64,000 nucleotides of DNA from PNNG01 sp046291695 (GTDB lineage: Bacteria > Bacteroidota > Bacteroidia > UBA7662), in contig JBKBSO010000008.1 of assembly GCA_046291695.1 (NCBI GenBank), positions 93,266 through 157,265 of the forward strand. The letters are read 5' to 3'. The notes under the pieces were generated by a model, which was given only the letters and a program-made list of their open reading frames with translations, was not told the DNA's origin and ran no database searches. The position numbers and the translations under genes were made by a program. Positions 25,926-34,444 of the stretch are shown here, one piece after another. Numbering within the stretch: the stretch's first letter is position 1; each line of letters starts with the position of its first letter.

Positions 25926-26949
25926 AGGCCTTCATCTTACGAGCTCGGCCAAAAAAATGGGCGTAAAGCGTGCTTCCTTGAAAAATGGTGGCAATATCTC
26001 TACTCGCTTTCTTATGCTGAATTAGCCGGCGCGCTTTCCAAACATACGGCTGCATGCTAAAAAACGACCAGTGAGCTCGGATAACGGCCCAAAAATCTCC
26101 AAAGGAACCATGCGCAAGGAACTTCAGTGCCGCAGGAGCATCCAGTAACAAGCGAAAAGGTAATTTATATAGCAGCTCTCTAAAGGGCAGGTTCTTTTGA
26201 AGCGTAATTAAGCTATTCCTGAAATTTAAAAAAGTTTTTCGCGGATTGCCATAGGCCAACGACCCACCTCCTAGGTGGTAAACTACCGAATCAGGAAGCT
26301 GGACCAACTTATAATCCAAATGATGTAAACGCCAGCACAAATCAATCTCTTCCATATGGGCGAAATAGCGAGTATCTAAACCGCCCGCCTTCCAATAAGC
26401 CTTGGAGCGTATGAACATACATGCCCCTGATGCCCAGAAAATTTCTTTTTGATAACTGTATTGACCCGAATCAGTCTCAATTTGTTCAAACAACCTGCCA
26501 GCACAAAAGGGATAGCCTAGGGCATCAATGTAACCTCCAGCCGCGCCAGCATATTCAAACAATTGCCGATTTCGCCAATCCCGAATGTGTGGCTGAGCCG
26601 CACCTAAAGCTGAATCCGTTTCAAATGCAGTAGCTACCGGCTCCAACCAATCGGCAGATACTTCTACATCTGAATTTAATAATACGTATATATCCGCGTC
26701 AATGGCCTTTAACCCTTCCTGATATCCACCCGCATAACCACCATTTTGCTCAAGCTGTACCAAGCCTATGCGATCGCCATAGGTGAGTTTTAGCCAACTA
26801 ACCGAATCATCGCTTGAAGCATTGTCAATTACCCAAACCTTGTGGTTGCCATAGGTCGTCTGCATAACTGACGGCAAATAGGTTTCCAAATGCCTGCGAC
26901 CATTCCAATTCAAAATTACCACCCCGATATGCATGTCGCCCTTATTCAT
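25903..26949 (-). CDS. Family 2 glycosyltransferase
   Basis: A 348-residue GT-A enzyme: VVILNWNGRRHLETYLPSV, nucleotide region VIDNASSDDS, GGYAGGYQEGL, acidic metal-binding site VLLNSDVEV and the acceptor motif FAHMEEIDLCWRLH. This is the rhamnosyl/galactofuranosyl-type GT2 group. It probably transfers a sugar to a surface polysaccharide or lipid on the cytoplasmic face; the substrate is unknown. It overlaps the upstream acyltransferase by 8 bp (ATGAATAA). An internal ATG at 26934 is an alternative start without overlap. Confidence 0.92.
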   Translation of the reverse strand: MNKGDMHIGVVILNWNGRRHLETYLPSVMQTTYGNHKVWVIDNASSDDSVSWLKLTYGDRIGLVQLEQNGGYAGGYQEGLKAIDADIYVLLNSDVEVSADWLEPVATAFETDSALGAAQPHIRDWRNRQLFEYAGAAGGYIDALGYPFCAGRLFEQIETDSGQYSYQKEIFWASGACMFIRSKAYWKAGGLDTRYFAHMEEIDLCWRLHHLDYKLVQLPDSVVYHLGGGSLAYGNPRKTFLNFRNSLITLQKNLPFRELLYKLPFRLLLDAPAALKFLAHGSFGDFWAVIRAHWSFFSMQPYVWKARRLIQHKKASRDIATIFQGSTLYAHFFGRARKMKAFIAARRL

Positions 26950-27823
26950 CCTGTCCTTTATGTATCTCTGGATTCAACTTCCACCTCCTGTGCGACCATA
27001 GCCAATATTCAGGCTGCTCTTCAAGCAGCTCCTCTAATAAACGGGTATGTTTCCGGGTAATTTCGCCAAAAGCAGTTTCGCGAGGCCTATCGGTTATTAA
27101 CGCTAGTTCTATGGTGTAATAACCTCTTTTTTGCCTGCGCATCTTACCAAACACAACGGCTGCATTGTATTTCTTCGCAATATCCTCAGCACCTAAATAC
27201 ACAGCCGTTTTTTGGTGCATAAACGGAATCCAAATAAAACGATTACTCGCCATTGGTGACTGGTCACCTCCAAAAAAGCTCGCATGTAAGCGTTCCGGAC
27301 TAGATTCAATCGTCTTGAATATCTGTTTCATTGGTACTGACTTAGCACCAAACTTTTCGCGCATTTCAATCATCAACTGGTTTAAGCCCTCATTATTCAA
27401 TTTCTTGTATACAAAAAACAACCAATGTCGGGTATTCAGCGCCAATGCATGGGCATACCACTCCCAATTGGCATGATGTCCCAGTAAATGTACCACATTC
27501 AATCCCCGTGTATGCAAATCGTTCATCAACTCCGGGTTAAGCACTTTTACCCTGCGGTTGATTTCTTCCGATGTCATACTAAAGGCTCTGAAAGTTTCAA
27601 GCAGCTGGTCTGCCAAATAACGGTAAAATACTTTTTCGATACGTCTTCGTTCGGCCACAGAACGTTCAGGAAATGATCTTTCAAGATTTCCACGCACCAC
27701 GGCTTTTCGGTAATTCGACGCATAATACACCAACACCCATAGCAAGTCTGCAAAAAAATACATCAAGCGTAAAGGTATTTGGTTACAAAGCCAAATAAGT
27801 GCCTTTTGAAGCCTGTACGACAT
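26942..27823 (-). CDS. LpxL/HtrB-like lysophospholipid acyltransferase
   Basis: A 293-residue membrane-anchored acyltransferase with an N-terminal helix (LMYFFADLLWVLVYY), the catalytic HX4E motif in LLGHHANWEWYAHAL, the FFGGDQSPM segment and the C-terminal WLWSHRRWK typical of lipid A secondary acyltransferases. It adds an acyl chain to lipid A or a related lipid. It lies between the GWxTD gene (3 bp upstream) and the GT2 gene (overlapping), forming an envelope operon. Confidence 0.92.
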   Translation of the reverse strand: MSYRLQKALIWLCNQIPLRLMYFFADLLWVLVYYASNYRKAVVRGNLERSFPERSVAERRRIEKVFYRYLADQLLETFRAFSMTSEEINRRVKVLNPELMNDLHTRGLNVVHLLGHHANWEWYAHALALNTRHWLFFVYKKLNNEGLNQLMIEMREKFGAKSVPMKQIFKTIESSPERLHASFFGGDQSPMASNRFIWIPFMHQKTAVYLGAEDIAKKYNAAVVFGKMRRQKRGYYTIELALITDRPRETAFGEITRKHTRLLEELLEEQPEYWLWSHRRWKLNPEIHKGQDE

Positions 27824-27826
27824 GCT

Positions 27827-29311
27827 TTACTGATTCCTGAAATTTTCTTCGAGATAACTCCCAAAGTGTCCGCGATTCATTTGTTCGTCAATATCTCTAA
27901 ATGCCGTAGTACGACTGAACAAAATCAAACGCCACTGTGGATCATAGGTCTCACCCAATGCTTCGGAATGCAGTAACTGATAGTCATTCGTAATCATATC
28001 GGGGTTATAGAATACGAAACGAATATTCCGTTGCCCTTTGTATTCATAGTACCACCAGATTTCATAAGGATAAGCGCTTGGCTCGTTGGTTACTTGGGTA
28101 CGACTACTAGGTGGCCCATACTGTAAATACACACGACCACGCTCCGTTTCATAGCCTTTCATGATTTTAGAACTGAACAGTTGTACGGTTTCCTGAACCT
28201 TAGCGTAATATTCGAGCCATGCCTGTTGGGGATTAACCTTGTTCCTTCGCTCCCAAAAACTCAGCATGTACTTTTTGAGCAACTCCACATCTACTTCTTT
28301 TTGTGCCAATAAATTATCAGCATACTCTCTTTCAAACATTTCTGAAACCGGCCGCATTGAAGCGATGTGCTCGCGAATGTCTTTTTCACTCATGGCATCA
28401 ACAAACGACATGCTCGTTTGTAAAGCCTTCATCTTCTGCTCGTCAAAAGCAATTTTACTATTCAATCGCTGAATCGACATACTTTTAGAAGCAATCAATT
28501 CATTATTGCGGTTACGAGCCTCCAACCGTAAGGTATAATTCCCGCTAGGTACCTCGTCTATCAAAAAGGCATCAGCAATTACATTTACTTTTTTGGGCGC
28601 CAAACGATAAAACCGACTGCATTTATCCAATACCTGACGGTCGCCGTATTCCAATAAAGCCTTTACGATAAACACCGAATCTGCCAACTTATCGGTGTCA
28701 TACAACTCGGCATAAAAACGCAGCGTATCATGTGTGGTATTGAAGAAAAATGAAGGCCGGGGAACAATATTCAGTCCACTTTTAGTCAATGGACCAACTT
28801 CTATGGCCTTGGTAATGCTATTGGCTAACATCACGTCTGAAAACCAAGCCGTTTCTGACGGACGTTTTAGCTCAATGGTTCCGGTGGCACGCACTACATT
28901 AGACGTATCGAATTGGTCGCGGATGGTCATATCCATAAAATAAGTGCCTTCCGGAAGACTAAAACGCTGTAAATCCAAGAAACTAAAATCAAGCACGGTA
29001 TTGGTGTCGATAATCGGGCTTTTGAGCACATATTTATCATACAATACAATCGAATCGTTACGTTCAAAACTTACGGTAATTACAATGGCACCTTGCAATT
29101 GGTTGGGTTCAAACTGCTTAAAATGTACTGAACGGCTGTTTACGGCCAGATAAGTTTCCACATAGGGGCCTTTTCCGGGAGCATAAAAAACGGCATAACG
29201 AAATTGAGCATCAAGGGCTTGTGCAGGTTGCTGCAATAGCCCCACGGTAAGCATCAGTAAAAAATACTTGAACAGCCTGCTAGTTTGACGTAAAATTGTG
29301 TAGTTTATCAT
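27827..29311 (-). CDS. GWxTD-domain secreted protein
   Basis: A 494-residue protein with a signal sequence (LFKYFLLMLTVGLLQQPAQA). An all-beta N-terminal half is followed by the GWxTD domain near the C terminus: KGYETERGRVYLQYGPPSS, then EIWWYYEYKGQRNIRFVFYN. The domain is widespread in Bacteroidota and Acidobacteriota; its function is unknown. The start codon shares bases with a candidate ATG of the divergent WbqC-family frame (both within CATG at 29309-29312), so the true wbqC start is likely 29340. Confidence 0.87.
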   Translation of the reverse strand: MINYTILRQTSRLFKYFLLMLTVGLLQQPAQALDAQFRYAVFYAPGKGPYVETYLAVNSRSVHFKQFEPNQLQGAIVITVSFERNDSIVLYDKYVLKSPIIDTNTVLDFSFLDLQRFSLPEGTYFMDMTIRDQFDTSNVVRATGTIELKRPSETAWFSDVMLANSITKAIEVGPLTKSGLNIVPRPSFFFNTTHDTLRFYAELYDTDKLADSVFIVKALLEYGDRQVLDKCSRFYRLAPKKVNVIADAFLIDEVPSGNYTLRLEARNRNNELIASKSMSIQRLNSKIAFDEQKMKALQTSMSFVDAMSEKDIREHIASMRPVSEMFEREYADNLLAQKEVDVELLKKYMLSFWERRNKVNPQQAWLEYYAKVQETVQLFSSKIMKGYETERGRVYLQYGPPSSRTQVTNEPSAYPYEIWWYYEYKGQRNIRFVFYNPDMITNDYQLLHSEALGETYDPQWRLILFSRTTAFRDIDEQMNRGHFGSYLEENFRNQ

Positions 29312-29339
29312 GAATAAGGCCTCTGAATCAAAAATTGTG

Positions 29340-29945
29340 ATGGCATTGCCCTACCAGGCTTCCATCGGTTATCTTACAAAATTAACAAATCATCCCTTGC
29401 TTTTACTCGAAAAGCATGAGCATTTTGTAAAAGCTTCGTCACGAAATCGGTGCTATATCTACGGTGCTAATGGATTACATCTCCTAAGCATTCCTGTGAG
29501 AGGTGGTCGATCACACAAACAATTATACAGCGAAACCTGTATCGATTACCGGCAAAACTGGCCACGACAGCACTGGCACAGCCTGAAAAGCGCTTATGGC
29601 AAGTCGCCTTTTTTCGAATATTACGAAACAGAACTTGGTCATTTGTACGCGCAAAGGCCCGAATTGCACTGGGAATGGAATTTGGCTTTATTCCATTGGT
29701 TACTAAAGTCACTTAAACTTCAGGTGAATATGGCATTTACGCAAAGTTTTGAAAAACCACTTCAAGCTGGGCTGATTGACCTGCGCGGGCTCGAAATAAG
29801 AAGTCCTGATCAAAATTGGCCTGTATACTACCAAGGTTTCGCGAGCAAGCACGGATTTTTAGCCGATTTGGCAGGAATTGATCTCCTCTTTAACCTTGGC
29901 CCTGCTGCTTCGCTACAATACCTAAAGTCAATCGGGAATAGATAA
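29340..29945 (+). CDS. WbqC-family protein
   Basis: A 201-residue protein beginning MALPYQASIGYLTKLTNHPL, with the WbqC-like features FVKASSRNRCYIYGANGLHLLSI, LYSETCIDYRQNW and WHSLKSAYGKSPFFEYYE. The family is linked to surface polysaccharide synthesis; biochemistry is unknown. Start 29340 is taken rather than 29310 because it begins at the conserved segment and avoids overlap with the divergent GWxTD gene. It stands between the envelope operon and a large secreted protein. Confidence 0.85.
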   Translation: MALPYQASIGYLTKLTNHPLLLLEKHEHFVKASSRNRCYIYGANGLHLLSIPVRGGRSHKQLYSETCIDYRQNWPRQHWHSLKSAYGKSPFFEYYETELGHLYAQRPELHWEWNLALFHWLLKSLKLQVNMAFTQSFEKPLQAGLIDLRGLEIRSPDQNWPVYYQGFASKHGFLADLAGIDLLFNLGPAASLQYLKSIGNR

Positions 29946-29995
29946 TTTCATCGACTTAATAACGGTTTAACACCTTCTTCTTATTTTCGTGCCTT

Positions 29996-32029
29996 ATGAA
30001 AGCATTTGCATCCTTTGCACTTTTGTTTATCATGCTGCTGCTTGGGCTACAGGCTTGGGCTCAGTTTGAAGAAAAAACGATTAACGTTGGTAATATTGGC
30101 CTGAACGTATCTAATGCAGGTACCGTTGGCAGACCAAATGTCCGTAACGATCCGCAAGGACCACCATCCATGGAATATCCCCGTGGCTCGGGGGTTGAAC
30201 ACCTTTTTGAGGCGGGTTTATGGATAGGTGCTATAAAAAATGGCCAAATTTCGGTATCAACCGGGGCTGTAGACGACGCCTCAGGGTATGCCGTTGGTAA
30301 ATCAGGTTTTGAGTTCACACCCATGCCCGGCATGCCTGTAATTAGCCGTTCGAGTCTGCCAGGGAGTGAATTCTTTAGCACCGCAGCCATTTCGCACCAA
30401 GAATATGTACTCAATTTTACCGATGAATTTACCATCGTTCCGGGCTCAAACCAACCCATTAACAACCATCTTATCCCCCTCAATGCACGTGTAAGGCTAG
30501 AAACCTACGCCTGGAACTTCCCTTTTGCCGACTATTTCGTAATCCTCAACTACACCATTACCAATAACGACAATGTACCCTGGGACAGCGTATGGGTGGG
30601 GCAATGGAGCGATTTGGTGGTTCGAAACGTCAAAGTAACCAACGACCGGGGAGGAGCATTTTTCAATAAAGGGAGTCTTGGCTTTGATGATACCCTACAT
30701 GCCATGTATGCGTATGACGTCATTGGTGACCGACCTTTTACCAATTCGTATGGTGCATTGCAGTTTTTAGGCATCTTGTTCAAAGACCAATACATTCACC
30801 CAAACAACCCAAATACCCCTTTTGCCCGCATAAATGGCAATTATTGGCTATATAACGTGGCGGCTCCAGCCAACGATCTGCAGCGGTATGACCGAATGAA
30901 AACCATGGGCAACTTCGGGGCCAGTGCCAATTTACAAACACCGGGAAATAGGGTTCAGTTAATTGCCGGAGGCCCCATCGCCAGGGTAGAGCCCGGGGAA
31001 TCTTTCAGTTTGGTGATGGCAGCCGCTTGCGCCCCGCAACTTGATGATACCCCACTCGACACTTGGTACGCACGTTCAGTGCTTCGCTCAAATTTGGGTT
31101 GGGCTAAACGAACCTTCGTAGGCGAAGACACGAATGAAAATGGCATCCTGGACCCGGGTGAAGACCTGAATGGCAATGGCGTACTCGATCGCTACATTCT
31201 CCCTGAACCTCCTCCCCCTCCAAAAGTACGTTTTGAACCAAGCGAGAATAAAGTTACCGTTTATTGGGATCGTTTATCGGAAGATGCAATTGATCCCATT
31301 ACCAAGATTCAGGACTTTGAAGGCTACCGGGTTTACAGAACCAAGCCTGGCGACGATTTACGACCAAACTTATTGGCAAATGCCTCCCTTATTGGCCAAT
31401 GGGACAAACCAGGCAATGCCGTAGGATTTAACAATGGTTTTGATGCCATTAGACTTAACACGCCTATCAAATTCCCTGAAGACACGGTTGAGTATTGGTA
31501 TAAATATGAAGCAGAAAATGTTTTGAATGGCTGGCAATATATGTACATCGTTACTGCCTTCGATGAAGGAGATGCCTCCATCGGTTTGGAATCCCTTGAA
31601 TCGTCACTCATACAAAACGCCTATCGTGTATTTGCAGGTACCGAAGCTGGAAGCCTTAAGGATCGTAAGGTCGGCGTGTACCCCAACCCCTATCGTACAG
31701 GGGCTGCATGGGATGGCACTACATCACGTTCAAAAAAAATCACCTTTTATAACCTTCCCGAGCGTGCCGAAATTCGTGTTTACACCCTCAGCGGTGATGC
31801 GGTTGCAACACTTTTTCATGATTCAGACGCAGCCTTCAATGGCAGTACAATTGGTTGGTACAACAATTTCGGAGGGGATCCCAATCGTGTTGTTATGTCG
31901 GGAGGTGAACACTCCTGGGATGTGCTTTCCGACGATAAGCAAAATTTGGCAAGTGGCCTCTACCTCTTCTCGGTAAAAGATTTAAAGACCAATGAGGTGC
32001 AAACAGGTAAGTTTGCCATTATCAAATAA
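29996..32029 (+). CDS. Large secreted protein with C-terminal sorting/FlgD-like domain
   Basis: A 677-residue protein with a signal peptide (ASFALLFIMLLLGLQAWAQ). It has a long beta-rich body, an EF-hand-like acidic double repeat at about residues 378-398 (DTNENGILDPGEDLNGNG), a proline stretch (PEPPPPPKV), a fibronectin-like region, and a C-terminal domain from VGVYPNPYRTG through FYNLPERAEIRVYTLSGD to the terminal GLYLFSV...GKFAIIK. That C-terminal pattern matches type IX secretion sorting domains. It is probably exported to the cell surface. Function of the body is unknown. Confidence 0.85.
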   Translation: MKAFASFALLFIMLLLGLQAWAQFEEKTINVGNIGLNVSNAGTVGRPNVRNDPQGPPSMEYPRGSGVEHLFEAGLWIGAIKNGQISVSTGAVDDASGYAVGKSGFEFTPMPGMPVISRSSLPGSEFFSTAAISHQEYVLNFTDEFTIVPGSNQPINNHLIPLNARVRLETYAWNFPFADYFVILNYTITNNDNVPWDSVWVGQWSDLVVRNVKVTNDRGGAFFNKGSLGFDDTLHAMYAYDVIGDRPFTNSYGALQFLGILFKDQYIHPNNPNTPFARINGNYWLYNVAAPANDLQRYDRMKTMGNFGASANLQTPGNRVQLIAGGPIARVEPGESFSLVMAAACAPQLDDTPLDTWYARSVLRSNLGWAKRTFVGEDTNENGILDPGEDLNGNGVLDRYILPEPPPPPKVRFEPSENKVTVYWDRLSEDAIDPITKIQDFEGYRVYRTKPGDDLRPNLLANASLIGQWDKPGNAVGFNNGFDAIRLNTPIKFPEDTVEYWYKYEAENVLNGWQYMYIVTAFDEGDASIGLESLESSLIQNAYRVFAGTEAGSLKDRKVGVYPNPYRTGAAWDGTTSRSKKITFYNLPERAEIRVYTLSGDAVATLFHDSDAAFNGSTIGWYNNFGGDPNRVVMSGGEHSWDVLSDDKQNLASGLYLFSVKDLKTNEVQTGKFAIIK

Positions 32030-32056
32030 AGCGAGACGAGCATAAGTAAAAAAATA

Positions 32057-32084
32057 AAACGCTCCGGTTTTGACCGGAGCGTTT
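32057..32084. terminator. Bidirectional terminator between the secreted protein and ssb
   Basis: A 12-bp stem (AAACGCTCCGGT at 32057-32068 with 32073-32084) and a four-base loop, with T-rich sequence on both exits. It serves two convergent genes ending at 32029 and 32090. Confidence 0.85.
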
Positions 32085-32089
32085 TGCAA

Positions 32090-32440
32090 TTAAGCCGCTT
32101 CTGCTGTACGCTTGCCCAGCATCACAAAATCGCTGGCTACAATCTCGGTAATAAACTTCCGACTGCCATCTTTATCCTGATAGCTTCGGTTATTAATTTT
32201 ACCTTCAATAGCCAATTCATTACCTTTTGCTAGGTACTTCTCGGCCAGGGTAGCCAATCGGCCCCAACAAATCACCGAATGCCATTGGGTTTCGGATACC
32301 CGCTCCCCTTTGTCGTTCAGATAAGATTCATTCGTGGCCAAATTTAAGCGGGCCAACTTCTTTCCGGTGGTAGTTTCCTTCAAATCAGGATCCTTACCCA
32401 GGCGGCCAATCAAGCGCACCTGATTTCTCATGTTTGCCAT
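32090..32440 (-). CDS. ssb: Single-stranded DNA-binding protein (short form)
   Basis: A 116-residue OB-fold SSB: QVRLIGRLGKDPDLKETTTG, ARLNLATNESYLNDKGE, TQWHSVICWGRLATLAEKYL and KGNELAIEGKINNRSYQDKDG. It lacks the flexible tail and acidic DDxxF-type tip through which housekeeping SSBs recruit partners, ending instead ...GKRTAEAA. It may be an accessory SSB. It is divergent from the zinc-ribbon gene across an intergenic region that holds the 10-bp repeat array. Confidence 0.93.
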   Translation of the reverse strand: MANMRNQVRLIGRLGKDPDLKETTTGKKLARLNLATNESYLNDKGERVSETQWHSVICWGRLATLAEKYLAKGNELAIEGKINNRSYQDKDGSRKFITEIVASDFVMLGKRTAEAA

Positions 32441-32524
32441 AGTTTTAAAGATTTTAGGTTTAAAAAAGAAACATACGAGCTGTTTTCGTAAAACAAAGCT
32501 GCAAACGGAATATTTGTTAGTCGT

Positions 32525-32584
32525 AATTTAAACGTTTGTAAACGTAAGTAAGTGTTTGTAAACGTTTGTAAGCGTTTGTCAACG
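32525..32584. repeat. Tandem array of six 10-bp repeats (TTTGTAAACG consensus)
   Basis: Six contiguous decamers: AATTTAAACG, TTTGTAAACG, TAAGTAAGTG, TTTGTAAACG, TTTGTAAGCG, TTTGTCAACG. Copies 2 and 4 are identical; each contains the partly palindromic GTTT-GT-AAAC across unit borders. The 10-bp period places every copy on the same face of the helix. It lies 85 bp upstream of ssb and 32 bp upstream of the zinc-ribbon gene, as a protein-binding or iteron-like array would. Confidence 0.8.
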
Positions 32585-32615
32585 GATAAGAGATTTTCAA
32601 CCAAAACCAACGATT

Positions 32616-32987
32616 ATGGAAACCAAACATTGTCTTGAGTGTGGAACACCACTCAAAGGTCGCCGTGATAAGAAATATTGCGACGACGCATGCCGGAATG
32701 CCCAGTACAACCGGGTGCATAGCCATGAGGTCTTGCTCATGCGTAACATCCATAACATCCTGCGTAAAAACAGGCGCATACTCGAACAGCTACTTCCAGC
32801 GGGACAAATGCGCCATAAGGTGAATGTAAATCAGCTTATTGCCGAAGGTTTTTCATTTAAGTACCACACCCACATTGAATTCGACAGGGCCGGAAACGAA
32901 ATTTATTGTTGCTATGCCATTGGCTATCAGCGCATAAATGACGATCAGGTGCTCATTCGTTTGCAACAACAGCAACAAGCTGCTTGA
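32616..32987 (+). CDS. Small zinc-ribbon protein (DUF2116-like)
   Basis: A 123-residue protein with an N-terminal zinc ribbon (CLECGTPLKGRRDKKYCDDA followed by CRN: CxxC and CxxxC pairs) and a basic helix (NIHNILRKNRRILEQLLP). A C-terminal alpha/beta part (FKYHTHIEFDRAGNEIYCCY) ends in a glutamine run. The N-terminal pattern resembles short zinc-ribbon domains often involved in nucleic-acid binding. Function unknown. It is divergent from ssb and immediately downstream of the 10-bp array, so it could bind that array itself; this is inference. Confidence 0.8.
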   Translation: METKHCLECGTPLKGRRDKKYCDDACRNAQYNRVHSHEVLLMRNIHNILRKNRRILEQLLPAGQMRHKVNVNQLIAEGFSFKYHTHIEFDRAGNEIYCCYAIGYQRINDDQVLIRLQQQQQAA

Positions 32988-33010
32988 AAAAGCTTTTTAA
33001 ACCACAACTA

Positions 33011-33041
33011 TTGCACAAAATCGGCAAAGCCTGTATATTTG
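33011..33041 (+). promoter_or_regulatory. Promoter of tRNA-His
   Basis: TTG at 33011-33013, a 20-base spacer and TATATTTG at 33034-33041. The same TTG...TATATTTGCA arrangement precedes tRNA-Asp at the end of the window. Confidence 0.75.
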
Positions 33042-33079
33042 CATCTCGTTAGAAAAAGCATTAGCTTCTTTCTAAAAAT

Positions 33080-33154
33080 GGTGGATGTAGCTCAGCTGGT
33101 TAGAGCGCTAGTTTGTGGCACTAGAGGTCGCCGGTTCGAACCCGGTCTTTCACC
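33080..33154 (+). tRNA. tRNA-His (anticodon GTG)
   Basis: A full cloverleaf: acceptor 33081-33087 with 33147-33153, D arm GCTC...GAGC, anticodon stem CTAGT/ACTAG with loop TTGTGGC (anticodon GTG at 33115-33117), and T arm with TTCGAAC. The extra 5' G at 33080 opposite C73 (33154) is the histidine-specific G-1:C73 identity pair. CCA is not encoded. Acceptor position 6:67 is a U-U mismatch and 4:69 is G-U. Confidence 0.95.
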
Positions 33155-33155
33155 C

Positions 33156-33186
33156 AAAAAGCCGATCCCTTTGGGGTCGGCTTTTT
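33156..33186. terminator. Bidirectional terminator after tRNA-His, overlapping the flippase stop codon
   Basis: A 14-bp stem (33156-33169 with 33173-33186, AAAAAGCCGATCCC arm) starts two bases after the tRNA. Flanking A and T runs make it usable on both strands. Its right arm overlaps the TAA of the minus-strand flippase gene (33185-33187), so one hairpin ends both transcripts. Confidence 0.88.
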
Positions 33187-34444
33187 AGTTTAGCCTTTTT
33201 ATAACTCCTCTTAAATGCTTCAGATCGGTAAAAGATGGAAATAAGGTCAGGTAATTTGACCAAGCTTTTCCATTAAATAACACTGCAGCAAGCAGCCAGC
33301 CTCCAAAATAAGCGAAGGACTGCGCCATAGCCGCACCTTTCAAACCAAATTCCATAATGGCATAGGGCATTACAAGCAATACAAGCAGCAAGGTAAAACA
33401 CGAAATAAGCGCATTCCAACCGTACTTTCCCTTTCCTGCAAAAAAGTGAACAATTATGTTCGACATGGCCAACATCAATATACCCGGCGAGAGGTAGTGA
33501 ATAAGAGCAGCAATCCCTTGGAATTCTTCTCCAAATAAACGCATGTAAAACCAGTCAGGAACAAGATTGAGCACCAGCAATACCGCAAAAGTGAACCATG
33601 CCGTAAGCCTACTCCAGTCGGCAGTGAGTTTTCGTTGCATGGAAAGCTCTTTCGTATTGGCAATTTCGCTCATCTGCACCAATGAAACCGAACGACTGAT
33701 AATCCATAATGCCTCAGCCAAGGAAACCGCCACCCCATATATGCCCAAAGCTTCGGCACTTAGATAATCTTCAATGAGATAATAGGACAAACGATAACTA
33801 AAAAATTGACTGATATTGGCCAACTGCGCCCAAAAACCTTGCCCAAGCATGGCTTTCCACAAACCATCCTTCGGCTTGGCTTTCGATTCCGGCCAATACT
33901 TGTATAACCCTATACCGCTTAACAAAAACATCAAAGCGTTAGCCATACCAAATACGTATACAAAGAACATCAGGTCCCTTTCAACTTCCAACCCAATCAA
34001 TAGCCCCAATAGGACTAATTGAACCAAACCAAAGCCAATACCCAATTTATTATCGAGTTCGATTTTTTTAAATGCCAAGAGCATATAACGGTTCAAACTC
34101 GACCAATTAAAAAAGAGCAGCAAGAGTATCCAACTCTGTGGCTTTAAAGCCTGATCGTGCCCCAATCGCAACAAAACGGGATAACTCAACACGCTCACCA
34201 GCAGCATCCATCCGGTGGCGCGCAAATAAAGGGCTCGTGGCGAAAACCGAGGTGCCAAGTTGATAAATGTAGTGCTCCCAACCAAGCCAACCGCAAGCAA
34301 AGAAAAATTCATACTGGCAATAAGTAAACTAATTTCACCTCGCACCGACGCCCCAAGATATCGTGCGGTTAGGAGCACCAATATTAAATTTAGCAGGGCA
34401 TTAATGCCCCGCGAAAAAAAAGTATGCAATACCCTAGCCCACAT
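33185..34444 (-). CDS. Polysaccharide flippase (Wzx/MATE-like)
   Basis: From ATG 34444 the product is 419 residues with 12 or so membrane helices and the family's opening (FFSRGINALLNLILVLLTAR, YLGASVRGEISLLIA). It matches the oligosaccharide flippase group that moves lipid-linked repeat units across the inner membrane. An in-frame start at 34480 would overlap the upstream gene by 47 bp; 34444 gives an 11-bp overlap. It is coupled to the glycosyltransferase gene upstream. Confidence 0.88.
   Translation of the reverse strand: MWARVLHTFFSRGINALLNLILVLLTARYLGASVRGEISLLIASMNFSLLAVGLVGSTTFINLAPRFSPRALYLRATGWMLLVSVLSYPVLLRLGHDQALKPQSWILLLLFFNWSSLNRYMLLAFKKIELDNKLGIGFGLVQLVLLGLLIGLEVERDLMFFVYVFGMANALMFLLSGIGLYKYWPESKAKPKDGLWKAMLGQGFWAQLANISQFFSYRLSYYLIEDYLSAEALGIYGVAVSLAEALWIISRSVSLVQMSEIANTKELSMQRKLTADWSRLTAWFTFAVLLVLNLVPDWFYMRLFGEEFQGIAALIHYLSPGILMLAMSNIIVHFFAGKGKYGWNALISCFTLLLVLLVMPYAIMEFGLKGAAMAQSFAYFGGWLLAAVLFNGKAWSNYLTLFPSFTDLKHLRGVIKRLN

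Noticed and set aside
32525..32584. Possible CRISPR array
   Set aside because: The units are 10 bp, contiguous, have no spacers and no cas genes nearby.
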